The notes under the pieces were generated by a model that ran no database searches, had not been told where the DNA came from, and worked only from the letters and a program-made list of their open reading frames with translations. From positions 285,669,693 through 285,733,692 of the forward strand of contig NC_090319.1 of NCBI RefSeq assembly GCF_040869045.1: a stretch of 64,000 nucleotides of DNA, given 5' to 3'. Origin of the DNA: Eurosta solidaginis. Lineage: Eukaryota > Arthropoda > Insecta > Diptera > Tephritidae. Of this stretch, positions 1 to 11,240 are shown piece by piece; position 1 is the first letter of the stretch; every line of letters begins with the position of its first letter. The translations under genes and the position numbers were made by a program.

Positions 1-625
1 ATATGACCAATAGACCAACCAAATATCATTCGTTTTTGAATTATCTCACTTTTTCCAATTTTAAAAATTTTCGATATTGAAAAAGTGGGCGTGGTTATCG
101 TCCGATTTCGCTTACTTTCAATACCAATTTATCTGACCGCCGTGGTGTGATGGTAGCGTGCTCCGCCTACCACACCGAAGTCTCTGGGTTCACGCCCCAG
201 GCAAAGCAACATCAAAATTTTAGAATCAAGTTTTTTCAATTAAACGAAAATTTTTCGAAGCGTGGTCGCCCCTTACCAGTGTTTGGCAAGCTCCCTGAGT
301 GTATTCCTACCATGAAAACCTTTTTAGTGAAAACTCATCTGCCTAGCAGATGACGTTCGGAGTCGGCATTAAACAAGTACGTCACGTCCAGTCATTTTAT
401 AGGAAAAACTAAAAGGAGCATGATACAAATTGGAAAAGAAGCTCGGCCTAAAATCTCTTCGGAGGTTATCAGGCCTTACATTTATTTATTTTTAATCTAT
501 TCTAATAGATGGACAGACGGACGGACGGAAGGAAATTGTTAAATCAATTTTTTTTCGATACTTATGATTTTGATATATCTATCTCCATTCCCTTATACCT
601 GTACAACCAACCATTGAAAAAATGT
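1..625 (+). mobile_element. DINE-like element fragment, split by a SINE
   Basis: Bases 1-136 and about 493-625 match consecutive parts of the DINE-like family described at 52238-55744: the GTGGGCGTGGTTAT block, the GGAC-type microsatellite and the block ending near CTGTACAACCAACC. The SINE at 137-492 sits between them. The hairpin end would lie left of the window, so this copy is cut by the window edge. The right end is decayed after 625. Confidence 0.7.
137..492 (+). mobile_element. tRNA-derived SINE, copy 1
   Basis: A tRNA-like head (GTGGTGTGATGGTAGCGTGC, then a B-box-like GGGTTCACGCCCC near 187-199) is followed by a conserved ~280-bp body and ends at a TTACATTTATTT tail. Five other copies in the window share the head and body. 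The head would supply internal pol III promoter boxes. The tRNA of origin is not identified. It interrupts a DINE-like element. Confidence 0.8.
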
Positions 626-879
626 ACCGACATCATAGTTTTTCACTAAAAATATTTAGTAAGAGCGGTGGGATTTTTTTAATTTCATTTGTGTATGTAT
701 ATTAGCCGGTTTCACGTTTGTTCGCAAATTTCAGTACACAATTATGAAGTCTTCGAATCGAATTTTGAGTAACTTTCCGCAGACCTTTAGTCTTAGTGCG
801 AAGCCCACCGATAGGCTTTAAGGGACGAAAATAGAGAGCAAGAAGATAAGTTATAGATAAAAACGAATTTGTAGTGATT
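626..879. other. No feature seen
   Basis: AT-rich sequence. The 90-codon minus-strand open frame at 702-974 has no recognisable protein content and runs into the tandem repeat that follows. Confidence 0.4.
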
Positions 880-892
880 GAAAACGCTTTAT

Positions 893-1188
893 TGCTCTGG
901 AATTTCTTCGTTATTTCTCCGGCTTTGCACACGATCAGAGCATTGAGCAGAGTCGTAGCACAAAACAGTGCCATAGCATAAAAACATGATAGCGTTTCTT
1001 GGCTTTGCTTTGGATTAAGTAATATCTTAGAGCAGAGAAAATTTTATGGAGTTTCTTTTCTATTCCTCTGGCTCTGAACATAACTAGAGAGCATTGAGCA
1101 GCGCCGTAGCACAGATCGTTGCTGTAGCATGAAAACGTGTTAACATTTCTTGGCTCTGCTATGGACTAAATCCTATTTTGGAGCAGAG
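893..1188. repeat. Two-unit tandem repeat, ~148 bp period
   Basis: Two diverged units (893-1040 and 1041-1188) share the succession GAGCATTGAGCAG, CGTAGCACA, TAGCAT and TTTCTTGGCT, and each ends in GAGCAGAG. A third, poorer relative may lie at about 1265-1345 (CGGCTCTGCTCTATGC). The function is unknown. It could be a decayed element. Confidence 0.6.
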
Positions 1189-2980
1189 CTAATAGTAAAA
1201 TAAACATTCTTAATAAAATGCTATTTGTTATGGAGAAAAAAAATTAATTTATTGCTACATGCTTTGTTGGGCATTCTAATGCAGAATTTTGTATTTTCCA
1301 CGGCTCTGCTCTATGCTGTGCTCATGTTCAGAGCGAGAGCTGTAGCAGAATATATTTTTAGTTGTTAATCCAACGCTGTAGTATCTTTGAATTTTTAAAA
1401 GTTTATTATATATTCGAACTTGAAGCGAATATTTTTTACTGTTTAATTAGGCTGATTGAAATACAGTAAACTTTCGCATATAGTGACTAACGGCTTATGG
1501 CTTATCTATATACGTCCAACAAAGAGGCATTGCGACCATGGCATTTGAAGCTGAATCATTTGAAACAACAATATTCTGCAACTTTGTATTAATTGTTTAA
1601 AACATTGTCAAAAAACACTATATTAACTAAAATTAGTTCACTGTTGTAAAAATACTATTGCATCTCACTTTTCGAGCAAATCGTAAAATAGAAAATTTAT
1701 AATGCAATTAAAATTTGTTGACAATAATGCCAAATAATTATAGTATAAAGCTATTCATTTGTCAAATAAAATTACAATTGTTATTTAAACAACTTTTTTT
1801 GTTAACATAGCTGTCGGAAATAGCGCGATCGGTTCAAAGAGGAAGTAGTAAATATTTTGATCCATAATAACGCCGGAATCATGCGGAAATTTGTTTTAGA
1901 AATTGGATTTTATGAAAAAAAGTGGCTAAAAATATATTCCAGCTAAAAATAAAACTTAAATTTTTTTGCAAAATTTGTTTAACCAATCAGTGTTGATGGT
2001 TAGCGACGTTGAATTGATTTGTATGGCTTGTGATGTGTTACATGGGCAGTGAAGCGTGATTGCACCTTAATTGCATTTAATTGATTTCCGTATTTTGTAC
2101 TTGGTATTTGGTATTGATGATTGTAAACTTTGTTTAATTGTTGTTGTTTGTTGTGTTGCCGTGGTTTTGTTTATGTTACGTATACGCCCCCGTGACTTGG
2201 ACTTTTCATATGTACTTTTCTATGTTTGTATGTGTTTTACATATTACATATATGTATTTATGTGTAACATAAATGTAGCTTTGTATGTTTATGTTATTAT
2301 GTATTTTGCTGAGAGCATTGTTTTAGAATATAAATTAATTGTTATTTATTTTGCTAACTTTCTTTATCGACTTTTTGCATATGTAAATCTAGGGTTAATT
2401 GTATTATTATAATTTTTCATTGTGTGTGAAATGCATTTTTTGTGAGTAGATTTGTTTACAATTGGTGATTTTAAATATTTTCTCGGTTTTTATCGGTTTT
2501 TATGTGTGTTTATTGTATTGCTTAAATATTTTTTAAGAGTTTTTTTGGTTTCCGTATATTTTGTAAATATTTTATGAAGCACTGTTTTTTATGTAATTGG
2601 TATGTGTATTTTTTTGTGTATACATTTATATATAGATTTAAAATAAAAAACATAAAAAAATAACTTCAAAAGCTATTTAATTTAATTGCTTTTAGATCAT
2701 ACTTTTGCTCTATTTCCATATTTTTTTTATATTTTATTCAAAAATCAAGCATATTGTGAATACGAAAAATTGTTAAAATCCATGCGAAATACTTTGCACC
2801 GCGCGCACAAATCCAACTGCCAGCTGCTGCCCAGCGTACAATTTCTCCACATCCACTTTTTGCCAATTTTGATTTTTCATTGTAAGCTATTTTTTATTTT
2901 TTTTTATAAATTTTTTTTTTCGTTTTGCATTTGCGTTTTGCTTCTATCTTCGTCTATACATACATACATAAATTGCTGCT
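1189..2980. other. AT-rich stretch, no gene seen
   Basis: Long T- and A-rich sequence with TGT-rich runs around 2080-2640 that create low-complexity open frames. No domain, splice-bounded exon or transposon end is recognisable. A more GC-rich patch at 2786-2870 is discussed under rejected items. Confidence 0.4.
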
Positions 2981-2988
2981 CGCTACAT

Positions 2989-4688
2989 CAGGGATGATAA
3001 ATGGATTTTTTTCATTTTGTACCAAACGAGGAAAAAAAAATGTACCAAATCATCCAAAAATGTACCAAAAGTCTTCGGATGTGAATTTGAACCAAACTAG
3101 AGCTATATTCTGCTTCTTTATCCAAAAACTGTTTTTAGTCAGGAAACCTTCTAACACACTTAGTTTTAATTAAATTTTGTATAGAAAATATCACTTCTAC
3201 TTTTGTGCATGATTGTGGAATTGACTATTCTAATTTTTTAAGGCTCTCATGCTCTGCTAAAGCTCTAAATTCAGAGTTAATTTTCTCTATTTTATCAAAG
3301 GCAGATTGCGGAAACAAGCCCATAACTAAAGGCACAATAACAATATTTGTTTCACCGCTTAAAATAGTTTCTGCTGAAAGCTTTATAGCCCACAACAAAG
3401 TTTTACCATTCAAATTTACTTTCTTTAATAAAGTACTACAAAATTGTATATAAAATTGTTACGCACAGCTCTTAAATATGTGTACGTCATCTTTTTCGAA
3501 AAGGTTGTTTGATAGAATAATATCCACATTAACACCGCAGTAAACTTCATCTGGGATTAAGTGATTTTCGTCTGAATCAATATTTAACATACAAATATGA
3601 CTGGAGTCTAAATAAGATTTTTTTATAAAATTTTCAATTTGGTAATAAGTAAATGTATGCGAATATTTTCAGACTGCATTTTTGTATTCACATTATTTAT
3701 TTTATTTAAAATATAAGAATGAAATGTAAAATATACTTTATGAATAGGACTTTGAAAAATTTCAGATATAACATTAATATTTTGATTACTGCTTTTATTT
3801 TCAAATACGTAAAGATTAAAATAATACTTGAGGGTATCCCATTGCTCAAGAATTCTATCTATGACTGCTTGTCATCTTCTGGAGGCGTACTTTAGTATAA
3901 CATGCATTTCTGTACCGAAATGTTCTTGAAAACTCTTAAAGTCTGCCCTCCTAAGGGGGCTGCTACAAAAATCGTAGTTTACGTCTTTTAAAGATTTATC
4001 AATTTTGTTGCGAAATACATCAAAAGTGGCCATTGAAGCTAAATTTAAAATGTGACAAACACGTCCATTAACAAACAGATTTGGAACAACTTGCTTCAGC
4101 CTTGCTTGTACTCCGCTTTTTGCTACCATCATGACCGAGCAATTGTCGGTAGTGAAACCAATTAGTTTTTCAAGTGGTATTGAATTGTCTTTCAAAGATT
4201 TAATAATGGCATTAAAAATGCCCTCCGTGCTACTATCGGTCACAGGTATCAAATCTAAAAATCTATCAATGCACTTTTTATCAAAAATTTGAATCGAAAC
4301 TGCCAAATTTGTTGATATACATATTGGGTTGGGTCGATTTGTAAGGACGATAGTTAACCAATATCGCGCCAACCATTTTTCGATAGGATTTGGGCTCGGG
4401 AAAAAAAGGTCCACTACGTAGTTCAGTTATGCTATTTTCCATAAGCATATTTAAATGCTCCATAATTGCAAATGGCAAATTGTGCTCGGCAACAAAACAA
4501 CTTAACTATATATTTTCTTCGAAAAATTTAAACATTTTTCTGTACATTCACAGCTGCTTTGCAAATGACTTGAAGTGTAGTGCTGTATTTTACAAAAATG
4601 TACTAAATTTGTCAATGTAGTACCAACGTACTTTCGGAAAGTGAAATGTACCAAAAAAAGTACAAATGTACCATGATTATCATCACTA
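2989..4688 (-). mobile_element. hAT-superfamily DNA transposon
   Basis: The 1700-bp element is bounded by 8-bp direct duplications CGCTACAT at 2981-2988 and 4689-4696. Its termini are imperfect inverted repeats: CAGGGATGATAA at the left and TAGTGATGATAA read inward from the right, matching at 10 of 12 positions. Five copies of TGTACCA lie close to the ends (3019, 3041, 3061, 4648, 4668), a typical arrangement of subterminal transposase-binding repeats. An 8-bp duplication, this TIR style and a hAT-like transposase relic on the minus strand agree on the superfamily. The coding region is broken, so the copy is not autonomous. Confidence 0.88.
3872..4478 (-). pseudogene. hAT transposase relic
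   Basis: Minus-strand frames carry transposase-like protein in the expected order. An N-terminal piece (4478 downward) reads PFAIMEHLNMLM. After a frameshift near 4400 a 180-codon frame (4414-3872) contains a catalytic-core-like stretch with IPLEKLIGFTTDN, a KSGVQARLKQVVPN block and a V-CHILNLAS segment, followed by SSPLRRADFKSFQEHFG. These match the DESTD and ATDGA...KSGV...CHxLxL order of hAT transposases of the ZBED or SCAN-domain-associated type. The first catalytic segment is degraded, and the C-terminal dimerisation region is not clearly recognisable downstream. The protein would cut and paste hAT DNA. Here it is a pseudogene with at least one frameshift and a truncated C-terminus. Confidence 0.75.
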
Positions 4689-4696
4689 CGCTACAT

Positions 4697-5168
4697 TGCA
4701 TATATGTACAAATACATACATATGCAAAAACAGCGTGATTTGTTGTTGGCAGTGGCACTTGAAAAAGCTAACGGTAGCTGAATTTTGGCACAGCCACTTT
4801 GCTGAAATAGCGTGAGAAATTACTAAAAATTTGCTAATAATTATTTTGCGCTTATTTCTTCTGTTTCGCATTATTGTTCGCAAATAATTAATGCGATTTT
4901 ACAAATGTAAGTGTGTGAGTGCATGAGTAAGCGAATGTGATTTTTTGTTGATTTTAGTTAAACGAAGTCCAAAAGTCAATGTAAGTTTGTTCAGTGTTGT
5001 AAAGTGTCCGCTGATTATTCGAATTTTGTTGACAATCTAAAAAGCTCACAAAATGGACAAATTTATGTTAATATTCGAAATTTTCGATTTTGTTAAACTA
5101 AATAATTAACCTAAAGAATAATTTACAGCAGCAAACACGAAGATAGCAGTGAAAATAAATTCCCATTT
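4697..5168. other. No feature seen
   Basis: AT-rich sequence between the hAT target duplication and the next DINE-like copy. No coding or repeat signal was recognised. Confidence 0.4.
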
Positions 5169-5872
5169 TTATACTCAGCTGAGCAGAGCTCACAGAGTAC
5201 ATATATTTATTTTACGGTACCCCGTAACGGCATAAACTAATTGAGATAGATATAGACATCTAGGTACATATCAAAATTATCTGGAAGAAAAAAGAAATTC
5301 ATTTAGCCAAGTACGTCCGTCCCTCCGTCTGTCCCTAAACACGATAACTTGAGTACATTATAAGGTATCTTAATAAAATTTGGTATGCAGGTTCTTGGGC
5401 ACTCACCTAAGATTATTATTTAAAATGAACGAAAGCGGACTATAACTACGCCCCCTTTTTCGATATAGAAAATTTCGAAAAACCGAAAAAGTGTGATAAT
5501 TCATTACCAAAGACGGATAAAGCGATGAAACTTGGTACGTGGGCTGACCTTATGATGCAGAATAGAAAATTAGTAAAATTTTGGACAATGGGCGTGGCAC
5601 CGCCCACTTTAAAAGGAAGGTAATTTAATTTAGTTTTGCAAGCTGTAATTTGGCAGTCGTTGAGGATGTTATGGTGAAGTTTGGCAGGAACGTTAGCCCT
5701 ATTACTATATTTGTTCTAAATAAAAATTAGCAAAATCCGATGACGAACACGCCCACTTAAAGACTAATTTCAAAAGTCAAATTTTAACAAAAAATTTAAT
5801 ATTTTTACAGTATATAAATAAATTGTGTCAACATTCAAATCCAGTAATGCTATGGTGCAACAAAATACAAAA
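5169..5872 (-). mobile_element. DINE-like element, truncated copy
   Basis: Starts with TATACTCAGCTGAGCAGAGC, the reverse complement of the non-hairpin end of the family, and runs through the GTCCGTCCCTCCGTC microsatellite, the CGCCCCCTTTTTCG and GGGCGTGGCACCGCCC blocks to about the GTGCAACAAAATAC block. The tandem array and hairpin end are missing. Here + orientation means hairpin end on the left. Confidence 0.75.
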
Positions 5873-6211
5873 ATGAAAGATTGTTTCACATACAAACAAT
5901 CGTTTATAAAGCGCACTTTCACTAAACCTCACTAAAAAATTTTTCAGTTCTACTTTGAATTATAAAAAAATTTACCCACTTTAATTCACTTTTAACTTTG
6001 CTTCAATACTTTAAGCCAGTTAATTTCAAAAATTTTCAATGGAATTATTACGCGAAGTTGTTTTAGCAACGCTTCAGCGTTCAATACTGAGCTAACCAAT
6101 TTGATTTTGCGTACATTATTGATCGGAATAAATAATGTGCGTATGTAAATATATGTATGTGCATATGTATGTGTATAGCAATAACTGTGAACACTGAACA
6201 TATGTCCTTAC

Positions 6212-6310
6212 CCGTCAGACACAGCAGGCGAGTGCCATAAACCTCGAAAGTGAGCGTTAAGCGGTTTAGCCACAGTCCAGCGTGAATGCGTGCAGTTGTG
6301 TACACCAATG
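6212..6310 (-). CDS. Candidate internal coding exon, unidentified gene
   Basis: On the minus strand this 99-bp segment is more GC-rich than its surroundings. It is preceded by a TG-rich tract ending in AG at 6312-6311 and followed by GTAAGG at 6211-6206, so it has both an acceptor and a good donor. Read with two leading bases (phase 1 in) and one trailing base (phase 1 out), it encodes 32 codons without a stop, beginning LVYTTARIHAGLWLNRL and ending RLLCLT. I do not recognise the protein. It has no similarity that I can see to the surrounding transposons. Its incoming phase matches the outgoing phase of the candidate first exon at 62064-62007 on the same strand, so the two could belong to one gene with a ~56-kb intron. 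The acceptor is only moderately convincing, and the segment could be a chance open stretch. Confidence 0.4.
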
Positions 6311-6607
6311 CTACATCATACTACACACACACACACATACAAATATCTATAATTGAATGCACATATACACTTACGGTGAAAAAAAAAACCGAAGAAAATT
6401 TGTTCTCTCTTACGGCGTTTTTACAGTCACTTTAGCTGCATAACAAAACTTTTTAGTTATTGTGGTTAACATCGATAATTCTTTAACTCATTAGTTGGTA
6501 TCTTAAAGTGAGAAAGTTAGAAAGTCCCCAGAAGTTTCCATAAAATCAACTATGTTTCATATAAGTAATAGTTTTATCTTTAGAGAAAAAATTAACATAA
6601 TTGTATA
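6311..6607. other. No feature seen
   Basis: CA/TG-rich and AT-rich sequence. A CTTACGGTGAAAAAAAAA stretch at 6372-6390 resembles the border near 11250 and may be a transposon-end remnant, but no element is resolved. Confidence 0.3.
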
Positions 6608-8557
6608 ACAAGTAAGGAAGGTTAAGTTCGGGTGTAACCGAACATTTTATACTCAGTTGAGAGCTATGGTGACAACATAAGGGAAAATAACCATGTAGGA
6701 AAATGAACCGAGGGAAACCCTGGAATGTGTTTGTATGACATGTGTAACAAATGAAAGGTATTAAAAAGTATTTTATGAGGGAGTGGGCCATATTTCTATA
6801 GGTGGACGCCTTTTAGGGATATCGCCATAAAGGAGGATCCGGGCTGACCCTAGAATTTGTTTGTACGATATGGGTATTAAATTAAAGGTATTAATGAGGG
6901 TTTTAAAGGAAGTGGTGGTAGTTGTATAGGTGGTCGCCTTTTCCAGATATCGCCATAAATGTGGACCAGGGGTGACTCTAGAATGCGTTTGTACAATATG
7001 GGTATCAAACGAAAGGTGTTAATGAGTATTTGAAAAGGGAGTGGGCCTTAGTTATATAAGTGGTCGCCTTTTCCAGATATCGCCATAAATGTGGACCAGG
7101 GGTGACTCTAGAATGTGTTTGTACGATATGGTTATCAAATCAAAGGTATTAATTTGGGGTTTAAAAGGGAGTGGTTGTAGTTGTATATGTGAAGGCGTTT
7201 TCCAGATATCGACCAAAATGTGGACCAGGGTGACCCAGAACCTCATCTGTTGGTTACCGCTAATTTATTTATATATGTAACACCACGAACAGTATTCCTG
7301 CCAAGATTTCAAGGGTTTTTTATTTCGCCCTGCAGAACTTTTTCATTTTCTTCTACTTAGTATGGTAGGTGTCACACCCATTTTACAAAGTTTTTTTCTA
7401 TTTTGCGTCAATAAACCAATCCAACTACCATGTTTCATCCCTTTTTTCGTATTTGGTGTAGAATTATGGCATTTTTTTCATTTTTAGTAATTTTCGATAT
7501 CGAAAAAGTGGGCGTGGTCATAGTCGGATTTCGGCCATTTTTTACACCAATACAAAGTGAGTTCATATAAGTACGTGAACTGAGTTTAGGGAAGATATAT
7601 CGATTTTTGCTCAAATCATCGTGTTAATGGCCGAGCGGAAGGACAGACGGTCGACTGTGTATAAAAACAGGGCGTGGCTTCAACCGATTTCGCCCTTTTT
7701 CACAGAAATAAGTTATTGTCCTAGAATCTAAGCCCCTACCAAATTTCACAATGGTTGGTGAATTTTTGTTCGACTTATGGCATTAAAAGTATCCTAGAAA
7801 AATTAAATTAAAAAGGGCGGAGCCACGCCCATTTTGAAATTTTCTTCTATTTTTGTATTTTGTTGCACCATATCAGTACTGGAGTTGAATGTTGATATAA
7901 TTTACTTATATACTGTAAAGATATTAAATTTTTTGTTAAAATTTGACTTTAAAAAAATTATTTTTTTAAGTGGGCGTGGTCGTTCTCTGATTTTGCAAAT
8001 TTTTATTAAGCATACATATAGTAATAGGAGTAACGTTCCTGCCAAATTTCATCATGATATCTCCAACGACTGCCAAATTACAGCGTGCAGAAATTTTAAA
8101 TTACCTTCTTTTAAAAGTGGGCGGTGCCATGCCCATTGTTCAAAATTTTACTAATTTTCTATTCTGCGTCATAAGTTCAACTCACCTACCAAGTTTCTTC
8201 GCTTTATCTTTGGTAATGATTTATAGCACTTTTTCGGTTTTTCGAAAATTTCGATATCGAAAAAGTGGGCGTGGTTATAGTCCGATATCGTTCATTTTAA
8301 ATAGCGATCTGAGATGAGTTCCCAGAAACCTACGTACTAAATTTCATCAAGATAGCTCAAAATTTACTCAAGTTATCGTGTTAAGGGACAGACGGACGGA
8401 CGGACGGACGGACTTGGCTCAATCAAATTTTTTTTCGATCCTGGCGATTTTGATATATGGAAGTCTATATCTATCTCGATTCCTTTATACCTGTACAACC
8501 AACCGTTATCCAATCAAAGTTAATATACTCTGTGAGCTCTGCTCAACTGAGTACAAA
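6608..8557 (+). mobile_element. DINE-like element, full-length copy
   Basis: Runs from the ACAAGTAAGG hairpin end (stem GTTCGG/CCGAAC, at about 6626-6643), through the ATACTCAGTTGAG subterminal repeat and about four ~128-bp tandem units (6690-7240), to GTGGGCGTGGTTATAG, a GGAC microsatellite (8390-8412) and the TCTGTGAGCTCTGCTCAACT end. All open frames in it are incidental. It encodes no recognisable protein, so any mobility depended on enzymes supplied elsewhere. Confidence 0.82.
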
Positions 8558-8574
8558 AAGAACAAATCGCGCAT

Positions 8575-8878
8575 AATATGAAAGGTGCGACGGAGAACAT
8601 TATTATGAATTATCCCCAAGGAGATTCTGGACAAAATATATTGAACATGTGACTTTATCCCCTTCTTATCGAAGTGGACGACCACGAAAGGCTACTGCAG
8701 GTGTTAATGGGAATATTGTCACGATAGCTCTTCTGAATACATTTAAAACTGTTCCAGAAACTTCTGCGGAAGTGAAGGATAGGATAAGCATGAAAAAAAT
8801 ATGGTCCGCCGTCACTTGAGTTAAAATGATTAGATAGTCCCTGGCTAGAATAAAAGCAGCTTCTTACCACAATCTTCC
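8575..8878 (+). pseudogene. Tc1-like transposase relic
   Basis: The + strand reads FWTKYIEHVTLSPSYRSGRPRKAT near 8625-8695, then IALLNTFKTVPETSAEV and IKAASYHN. The GRPRK hinge followed by the second helix-turn-helix is the hallmark order of the N-terminal DNA-binding half of Tc1-family transposases. The catalytic half is missing, and there is no start codon or TIR. A homologous fragment lies in the opposite orientation at 10807-11240. Confidence 0.55.
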
Positions 8879-8899
8879 TCCCCCCCCCCCCTCCCCCCT
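8879..8899. repeat. C-rich homopolymer tract
   Basis: Nearly uninterrupted run of cytosines ending CTCCCCCCTA, directly after the Tc1-like relic. Confidence 0.85.
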
Positions 8900-9412
8900 A
8901 GGCCATGGAGCGACTGGAGACGAGTCTATTCTCTGATTAGCGTAAAATTAATATATTCAATTAAGTTTCGTAATGCGTGGTAAGCCCCAAAAATACAAAC
9001 ATATGGATGCACAGCTGCGTTCAGATTTCCGTGCTCGATTAGCCTCCCAATTTTTGGTGAGATGCCATCTTGAATGCTGTAAATGTAGGCACGGAGTCAG
9101 TTTAAATCCTCATTACCCAAATCTAAGCAACTATCGTGGTTTTTAATGCATACTACACCAATATATAAGGAGAATCCTTAACGCAGTTTTGACTCAATCT
9201 CCCTGATTGTTGGGACTTACTACGCATCGAGGACCTTAACTGATTAAACCTAATTTTGCACTTATAAGATAATATGAATCATAGCCAATCGTTCCCTGTC
9301 CATTTTATGTTTTCGTAATAAATAATTTGCGCGCGTGACCGCTTTTTTTTGGTGGAAAGCGGTTTTTTTAGCCATAGGCCATCAAATAATTTTTCCTCAA
9401 GAGACGCTGTAC
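8900..9412. other. No feature recognised
   Basis: Sequence between the C-tract and the LOA-type insertion. It may be part of the Tc1-like element's neighbourhood, but no domain or end can be assigned. Confidence 0.3.
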
Positions 9413-9425
9413 CGTTGCGATTCTA

Positions 9426-10793
9426 GGTTAGGTTAGGTTGAACTGGCCGGTCCATGAGGACCTCACATAGACTGAATAGTCCGTAGTGTTACCAGAAGTT
9501 TGTTTTAACGACCAAACTGGACTAGGACTTAAGCCACTTGATGCTTCCAGATCTGACAGCTGTATCACTCCTAATAGCTGGAGTCTTAGCCTGGCAAGCA
9601 CAGGGCAAGGGCACAGAATGTGCCTGATCATTTCCTCCTCCAGCCCGCACTTCCTACATCTGCTATCACTGACTAATTTAAAGGCATGTGACGCCAGAAG
9701 GTAGTGGCCAGTCAGAATACCCGTCATGAGTATTCAGTCCTCCCTTTTTAATGATAGAAGCAACTTTGTTAGTCTAAGGTTGTAAGAGCTGCGCATAATC
9801 TTCGACACTTTACAGCCCCGCGCTTGAACCCACGCCTTTCTGGCTTGGTCGATCATGTGCACCTCTCGCCTTCGCTTAATTTCGCCCAGTCTAATTGGGA
9901 CGTCTACGGAGCAAGCTTCAAGGGATGCGCCCTTTTTAGCTAATTCATCCGCTTTTTCATTCCCATCTACTCTCATATGCCCTGGGACCCAATATAGATG
10001 TATGCCTCTCCCTGTCCCGATTCTCTCTAGGGACTGCTTACACTCTAACATGCATTTAGATGCTGTGATATGCGAGATTATTGCCTTAATTGCTGCTTGA
10101 CTGTCAATATAAAAGTTAACACGATTGCAGCTTGGTCTTTTTTCTTCCAGGGTTTCTACTGCTTTGGTTACGGCTAATATTTCCGCTTGGAAAACGCTGC
10201 AGTAATCCGGCAGCCTGTAGGATCTGTTTATTTTCGGATCAGCACAGTATACCGCAGACCCTACTCCTTCCACTACTTTGGAACCATCTGTGTACACATG
10301 TATCGCCTCGTCCACCATTTGAGCACCCTTGCGCCAACCATCCACCTCTATTGTAGACTTAAGATCGCCCTCGAAGCGCAGATAGGGAATCAGGTAATCT
10401 GTTCGTCTTGTGATTGATAACGCTATAGTACTATGGCCGTATGGTCGGTGCTCAAGCTGCCCCGAGGCACCGAGCCTGGTTGCAGTTGTTATCGCTATGT
10501 TCTTTCCTACCAGGTCTGCAGGTGGAATGTGCAGAATGGCTTACAGTGCATCTGTCGGGGTTGTATTCATGGCTCCCGTAATGCTAAGCATTGATAGTCT
10601 GCATACCCCCTCTAATTTTTTGAGGTAGGTTGCTTTTTGTGTGTAGGTTGCTTTTTGTGTGGCTTTCCACCAAACAAGAACTCCATAGTACAGGATAGGG
10701 CTTACAATCGCTGTAAAATCCAATGAGAAAAAGAGGGCGATAAGCCCCAGGTACACCCCAGCATTATTTTACATGCATAAAGTGCTGTTGAAG
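9426..10793 (-). mobile_element. 5'-truncated LOA-type non-LTR retrotransposon
   Basis: A minus-strand 1368-bp insertion flanked by 13-bp direct duplications CGTTGCGATTCTA at 9413-9425 and 10794-10806. It carries the end of the reverse transcriptase domain, an RNase H domain and a C-terminal cysteine motif, then a 3' tail of CCTAA-type repeats (seen as GGTTAGGTTAGGTT on the + strand at 9426). 5' truncation with target duplication is the signature of target-primed reverse transcription. It lies between two oppositely oriented Tc1-like relics. Confidence 0.88.
9428..10756 (-). pseudogene. LOA-type ORF2 fragment (RT end, RNase H, zinc motif)
   Basis: Three consecutive minus-strand frames encode the C-terminal part of a non-LTR polyprotein. 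10756-10541 reads SPILYYGVLVWWKA and ITGAMNTTPTDAL, the conserved block after the RT fingers and palm. 10345-9734 is an RNase H domain with VYTDGSK (D), FQAEILAV (E), YIDSQAAIKAI (D) and WVPGHMRVDGNEKADELA (H, D), so the four acidic residues and the histidine are present. 9727-9428 has GILTGHYLL and a CRKCGLEEEMIRHILCPC zinc motif. Frames are separated by a frameshift in the RNase H-zinc linker and by lesions around 10350-10540. The encoded enzyme would have copied element RNA into DNA at the target site. This truncated copy cannot. Confidence 0.85.
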
Positions 10794-10806
10794 CGTTGCG
10801 ATTCTA

Positions 10807-11240
10807 ATTTTCATATTTATTTCTGCAGTAATTTTAAATGTGTTCAGAAGAGCTACTTTGATAATATCCCTATCATCGCTTTCAGTTGCCTTTCGTGGTC
10901 ATCCGCTTTTAAAATGACCGGGTTAAGTCTCCGATTCTATATATTTTATCCACACTCTCCTAAAGGATGATTCATTGCAATGTACATCGCCTACGCTATT
11001 CATATTTCGGGTTATTTGCGGTTTGCAGACATTTGTGTAAATTTCTTTCTTAAGAATAACACTATTAATTTTATTATATATCGTTGCTTTTACGAAAACT
11101 GCTAGGGGCTTACTAACTTTTTTGTCTGAACATATCACCACATGAGGTGAAGTATTATCAATATTGTTCACAAGAACTAAAACGTTCCTTGCGTATCTGC
11201 AGTGACCGTAAAAATACTGTAAGATGGAAATAATTGTCGA
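10807..11240 (-). pseudogene. Tc1-like transposase relic, second fragment
   Basis: The minus strand reads FRRVWIKYIES, then PRKAT and VALLNTFKI, matching the relic at 8575-8878 in the opposite orientation. An open frame from 11171 to 10923 leads into it. A possible terminal region with TTTTACGGTCACTG lies near 11195-11212 (minus-strand reading). The LOA-type insertion begins immediately to its left. It is a fragment only, with no catalytic DDE part. Confidence 0.45.

Noticed and set aside
137..210. Functional tRNA gene at the SINE heads
   Set aside because: The head is followed by a conserved SINE body in every copy and does not complete a proper cloverleaf with acceptor stem. It is a tRNA-derived promoter region only.
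2071..2412. 113-codon hydrophobic frame resembling a membrane protein
   Set aside because: T-rich, low-complexity sequence with VYVY and LIVL runs. No splice sites, domain or context supports a gene.
2786..2870. GC-rich minus-strand stretch (VDVEKLYAGQQLAVGF) that could be a third exon in phase with 6310-6212
   Set aside because: The only in-phase AG is preceded by an A-rich tract and not by pyrimidines, no good donor precedes the in-frame stop, and the opposite strand is equally open.
3225..3413. Minus-strand frame as the hAT C-terminal dimerisation domain
   Set aside because: The position is right, but the conserved hAT C-terminal motif pattern cannot be read, so it was not annotated as that domain.
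9424..9440. TTAGG-like repeats suggesting interstitial telomere sequence
   Set aside because: They are the 3' tail of the LOA-type element, next to its target duplication. The copy at 18494 shows the same tail.
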